64,000 nucleotides of DNA, taken from NCBI GenBank assembly GCA_902762435.1, contig CACWOH010000011.1, forward strand, positions 1 to 64,000. Direction: 5' to 3'. This document shows, piece by piece, positions 62,707-64,000 of this stretch; the stretch's first letter is position 1, and every line of letters begins with the position of its first letter. The stretch comes from an uncultured Bacteroidia bacterium (lineage in GTDB: Bacteria; Bacteroidota; Bacteroidia; Bacteroidales; UBA932). The translations under genes were made by a program, and so were the position numbers. The notes beneath the pieces are model-generated. The model had not been told where the DNA came from. It saw nothing but the letters and a program-made list of their open reading frames with translations, and did no database searches.

Positions 62707-63309
62707 ATGGAGTATTTCCTCATCATCGTATCGGCGATCTTCGTCAATAACATCCTGCTGGCGCAGTTCCTCGGCATCTGCCCGTTCCTGGGCGTGTCGA
62801 ACAAGCTTTCCACGGCCACGGGCATGTCCGGAGCGGTGTGCTTCGTGATCACGCTCGCCACCGTGGTGACCTACCTGCTGAACCGCTACCTGCTGGTCCC
62901 CTTCGGCCTGCAGTTCCTGCAGACCATCTCCTTCATCCTGGTGATCGCCGCCCTCGTGCAGATGGTGGAGATCGTCCTGAAGAAGATCAGCCCTTCGCTC
63001 TACCAGGCCCTGGGCATCTTCCTTCCGCTGATCACCACCAACTGCGCCGTGCTCGGCGTGGCCATCACGGTGGTAACCAAAGACTTCGCCCTTGGTGGCG
63101 CCGCCCCGCACATGCTGAACCTGGGCCAGGCCACGGTCTATGCCCTGGCCACTTCGCTCGGCTACGGCCTTGCAATGTGCCTGTTCGCCGGACTGCGCGA
63201 GCATCTGGCGGGCTGCGACGTACCCAAGGCGTTCAAGGGCCTTCCCATCGCGCTCATTACCGTGGGCATCATGGCGATGGCCTTCCTCGGTTTTTCCGGA
63301 ATCGTTTAA
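62707..63309 (+). CDS. rnfA: Rnf complex subunit A
   Basis: A 200-residue integral membrane protein, partner of RnfE, with about six TM helices; LAQFLGICPFLGVSN and PLITTNCAVLGVAI carry the conserved Cys pair. Last rnf gene, giving the order B-C-D-G-E-A. The complex couples ferredoxin:NAD oxidoreduction to Na+ or H+ translocation. Confidence 0.96.
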   Translation: MEYFLIIVSAIFVNNILLAQFLGICPFLGVSNKLSTATGMSGAVCFVITLATVVTYLLNRYLLVPFGLQFLQTISFILVIAALVQMVEIVLKKISPSLYQALGIFLPLITTNCAVLGVAITVVTKDFALGGAAPHMLNLGQATVYALATSLGYGLAMCLFAGLREHLAGCDVPKAFKGLPIALITVGIMAMAFLGFSGIV

Positions 63310-63329
63310 CCCTCAAATTATTAATCATT

Positions 63330-63764
63330 ATGAAAAAAATTCTTGCAATTCTCGTGGCGGCCTTCGCATTCGTCGCCGTTGCTTCCGCTCAGCCCCGCGC
63401 CCTTGGTGTGCGTGCCGGTTGGGGTGGTGAACTCTCCTACCAGCACGGTGCCGGTGCCGGCTTCCTTGAGGCCGACCTCGGTTTCCTCGCCAACAACGGT
63501 TTCTATGTGACCGGTATCTACGACTTCATCCTCGGTTCCGCCGGTATCTGCAACTTCTACGCCGGCCCTGGCGCCCAGCTGGGTTTCTATCACGTGGGTG
63601 ACAACAGCGGTTTCAACGCCGGGATCGCCGGACAGCTCGGTGTGGAATTCGAGATTCCTTCCGTTCCCCTGAACCTCTCCCTCGACTGGAGGCCGGTGTA
63701 TTATTTCAACTACGGCGGCTTCGGCTGGCAGGGCATCGCCCTCGGCATCCGTTACCGTTTCTAG
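63330..63764 (+). CDS. Small secreted protein, likely outer-membrane associated
   Basis: A 144-residue protein with a clear signal peptide (MKKILAILVAAFAFVAVASAQ) and a Gly/Phe/Tyr-rich mature part with barrel-like strands (LGVRAGWGGELSYQ, GFYVTGIYDFIL, VPLNLSLDWRPVYYF, IALGIRYRF). The terminal Phe fits BAM recognition. No -7 element was found between rnfA and its ATG, so it may be read from the rnf operon. It is followed by a strong terminator. Confidence 0.82.
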   Translation: MKKILAILVAAFAFVAVASAQPRALGVRAGWGGELSYQHGAGAGFLEADLGFLANNGFYVTGIYDFILGSAGICNFYAGPGAQLGFYHVGDNSGFNAGIAGQLGVEFEIPSVPLNLSLDWRPVYYFNYGGFGWQGIALGIRYRF

Positions 63765-63784
63765 GTTGTTAAAAATTCTTAAAA

Positions 63785-63819
63785 ATATCCCGGCTTGGAG
63801 AACAAGCCGGGATATTTTT
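63785..63819. terminator. Strong bidirectional terminator
   Basis: ATATCCCGGCTTG (63785-63797) and CAAGCCGGGATAT (63803-63815) form a perfect 13-bp stem with loop GAGAA, followed by TTTT on the plus strand and by a similar U-run on the minus strand. It closes the Rnf region and isolates the next gene. Confidence 0.92.
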
Positions 63820-63822
63820 GTG

Positions 63823-63830
63823 TATCTTTG
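63823..63830 (+). promoter_or_regulatory. -7 element of flavoprotein gene
   Basis: TATCTTTG matches TAnnTTTG, starting four bases after the terminator's U-run and six bases before ATG 63837; a leaderless mRNA is predicted. Confidence 0.65.
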
Positions 63831-63836
63831 GTCGCT

Positions 63837-64000
63837 ATGTATGAGATCCTGACCAAAGAGATGCTGACCCCGGCCATCTGCCGGATGTCAGTCAAGGCCC
63901 CGCGCCTGGCCGCGGCGGCGCAGCCGGGGCAGTTCCTGATTGTCCGCGCGGACGAAAAAGGGGAGCGTATCCCGCTCACTATCAGTGACTACGATGCCCA
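63837..64000 (+). CDS. NfnA/SudB-type FAD/NAD-binding subunit, 5' part
   Basis: The first 54 residues are visible before the window ends: MYEILTKEMLTPAICRMSVK then AAQPGQFLIVRADEKGERIP and LTISDYDA. This is the start of the sulfide/dihydroorotate dehydrogenase-like FAD/NAD-binding protein (NfnA, GltA partner), in which PGQF and RIPLTI contact FAD. With its usual NfnB partner it does NADH/ferredoxin/NADPH electron bifurcation. Its position next to rnf points to shared ferredoxin use. The partner gene would lie beyond the right edge. Confidence 0.85.
   Translation, partial: MYEILTKEMLTPAICRMSVKAPRLAAAAQPGQFLIVRADEKGERIPLTISDYDA

Overview
The window is a gene-dense stretch (about 60 protein genes in 64 kb) of a high-GC chromosome from the order Bacteroidales. 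The evidence is: (i) the 5' end of a 16S rRNA gene at the left edge, minus strand, whose first bases read like Bacteroidales 16S; (ii) at least 20 copies of the Bacteroidota -7 promoter element TAnnTTTG placed just before genes; (iii) lineage-typical genes such as gldH next to a PSP1/RicT-like gene, a DUF2723 glycosyltransferase-like protein, DUF4271-hemD-rnpA-yidD, a PG0541-type protein on an RND efflux operon, and Rnf with an RseC-like gene. The genus cannot be named from this sequence. No phage, transposase, CRISPR array or SusCD locus was seen, so this is largely core chromosome.

Layout. 1-6.4 kb: rrn promoter, aldo/keto reductase, comM, tsaE, a lipoprotein, and an ECF sigma factor paired with a membrane-anchored beta-barrel protein. 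6.4-14.4 kb: TPR lipoprotein, EnvC-like protein, phosphopantetheinyl transferase, malate dehydrogenase, tRNA-Pro, LolD-like ATPase, mutY, small envelope proteins and an EF-hand micro-protein. 13.9-21.4 kb: a minus-strand operon running transketolase, lepA, HprK-like kinase, S26-type peptidase, PqqD-like protein, ABC exporter, VTT-type membrane protein. 21.5-25.4 kb: DUF2723 protein and a SAM methyltransferase. 25.5-32.1 kb: SUI1, DUF4271, hemD, rnpA, yidD, pgk and two secreted proteins of unknown function. 32.1-38.9 kb: lgt, then a TolC/HlyD/AcrB efflux operon. 38.9-44.9 kb: thioredoxin, a barrel protein, LOG protein, polyprenyl synthetase, DNA polymerase III delta', RicT-like protein, gldH, trmB. 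45.0-47.9 kb: two linked iron-sulfur redox proteins with Tat-like signals. 47.9-53.1 kb: an in-frame fusion of an LptF/G-type permease with methionyl-tRNA formyltransferase, downstream of alaS. 53.2-57.9 kb: two M23 peptidases, a MerR-type regulator, a zinc-ribbon coiled-coil protein and dnaB. 57.9-63.3 kb: RseC-like protein and the full Rnf complex (B, C, D, G, E, A). The right edge cuts the start of an NfnA/SudB-type flavoprotein.

How it works together: many genes overlap by 1-17 bases, either as ATGA-type couplings within operons or tail-to-tail between convergent genes. Promoters are recognisable as AT-rich islands in GC-rich DNA, and in eight cases the -7 element lies only 4-8 bases before the start codon, which predicts leaderless or near-leaderless mRNAs. 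The most unusual items are the LptF-Fmt fusion with palindromic DNA inserted in frame inside its Fmt part, the kinase/PqqD/peptidase/ABC cassette that resembles part of a RiPP pathway without a visible precursor, and the Fe-S protein that carries a Tat-like signal in its middle.
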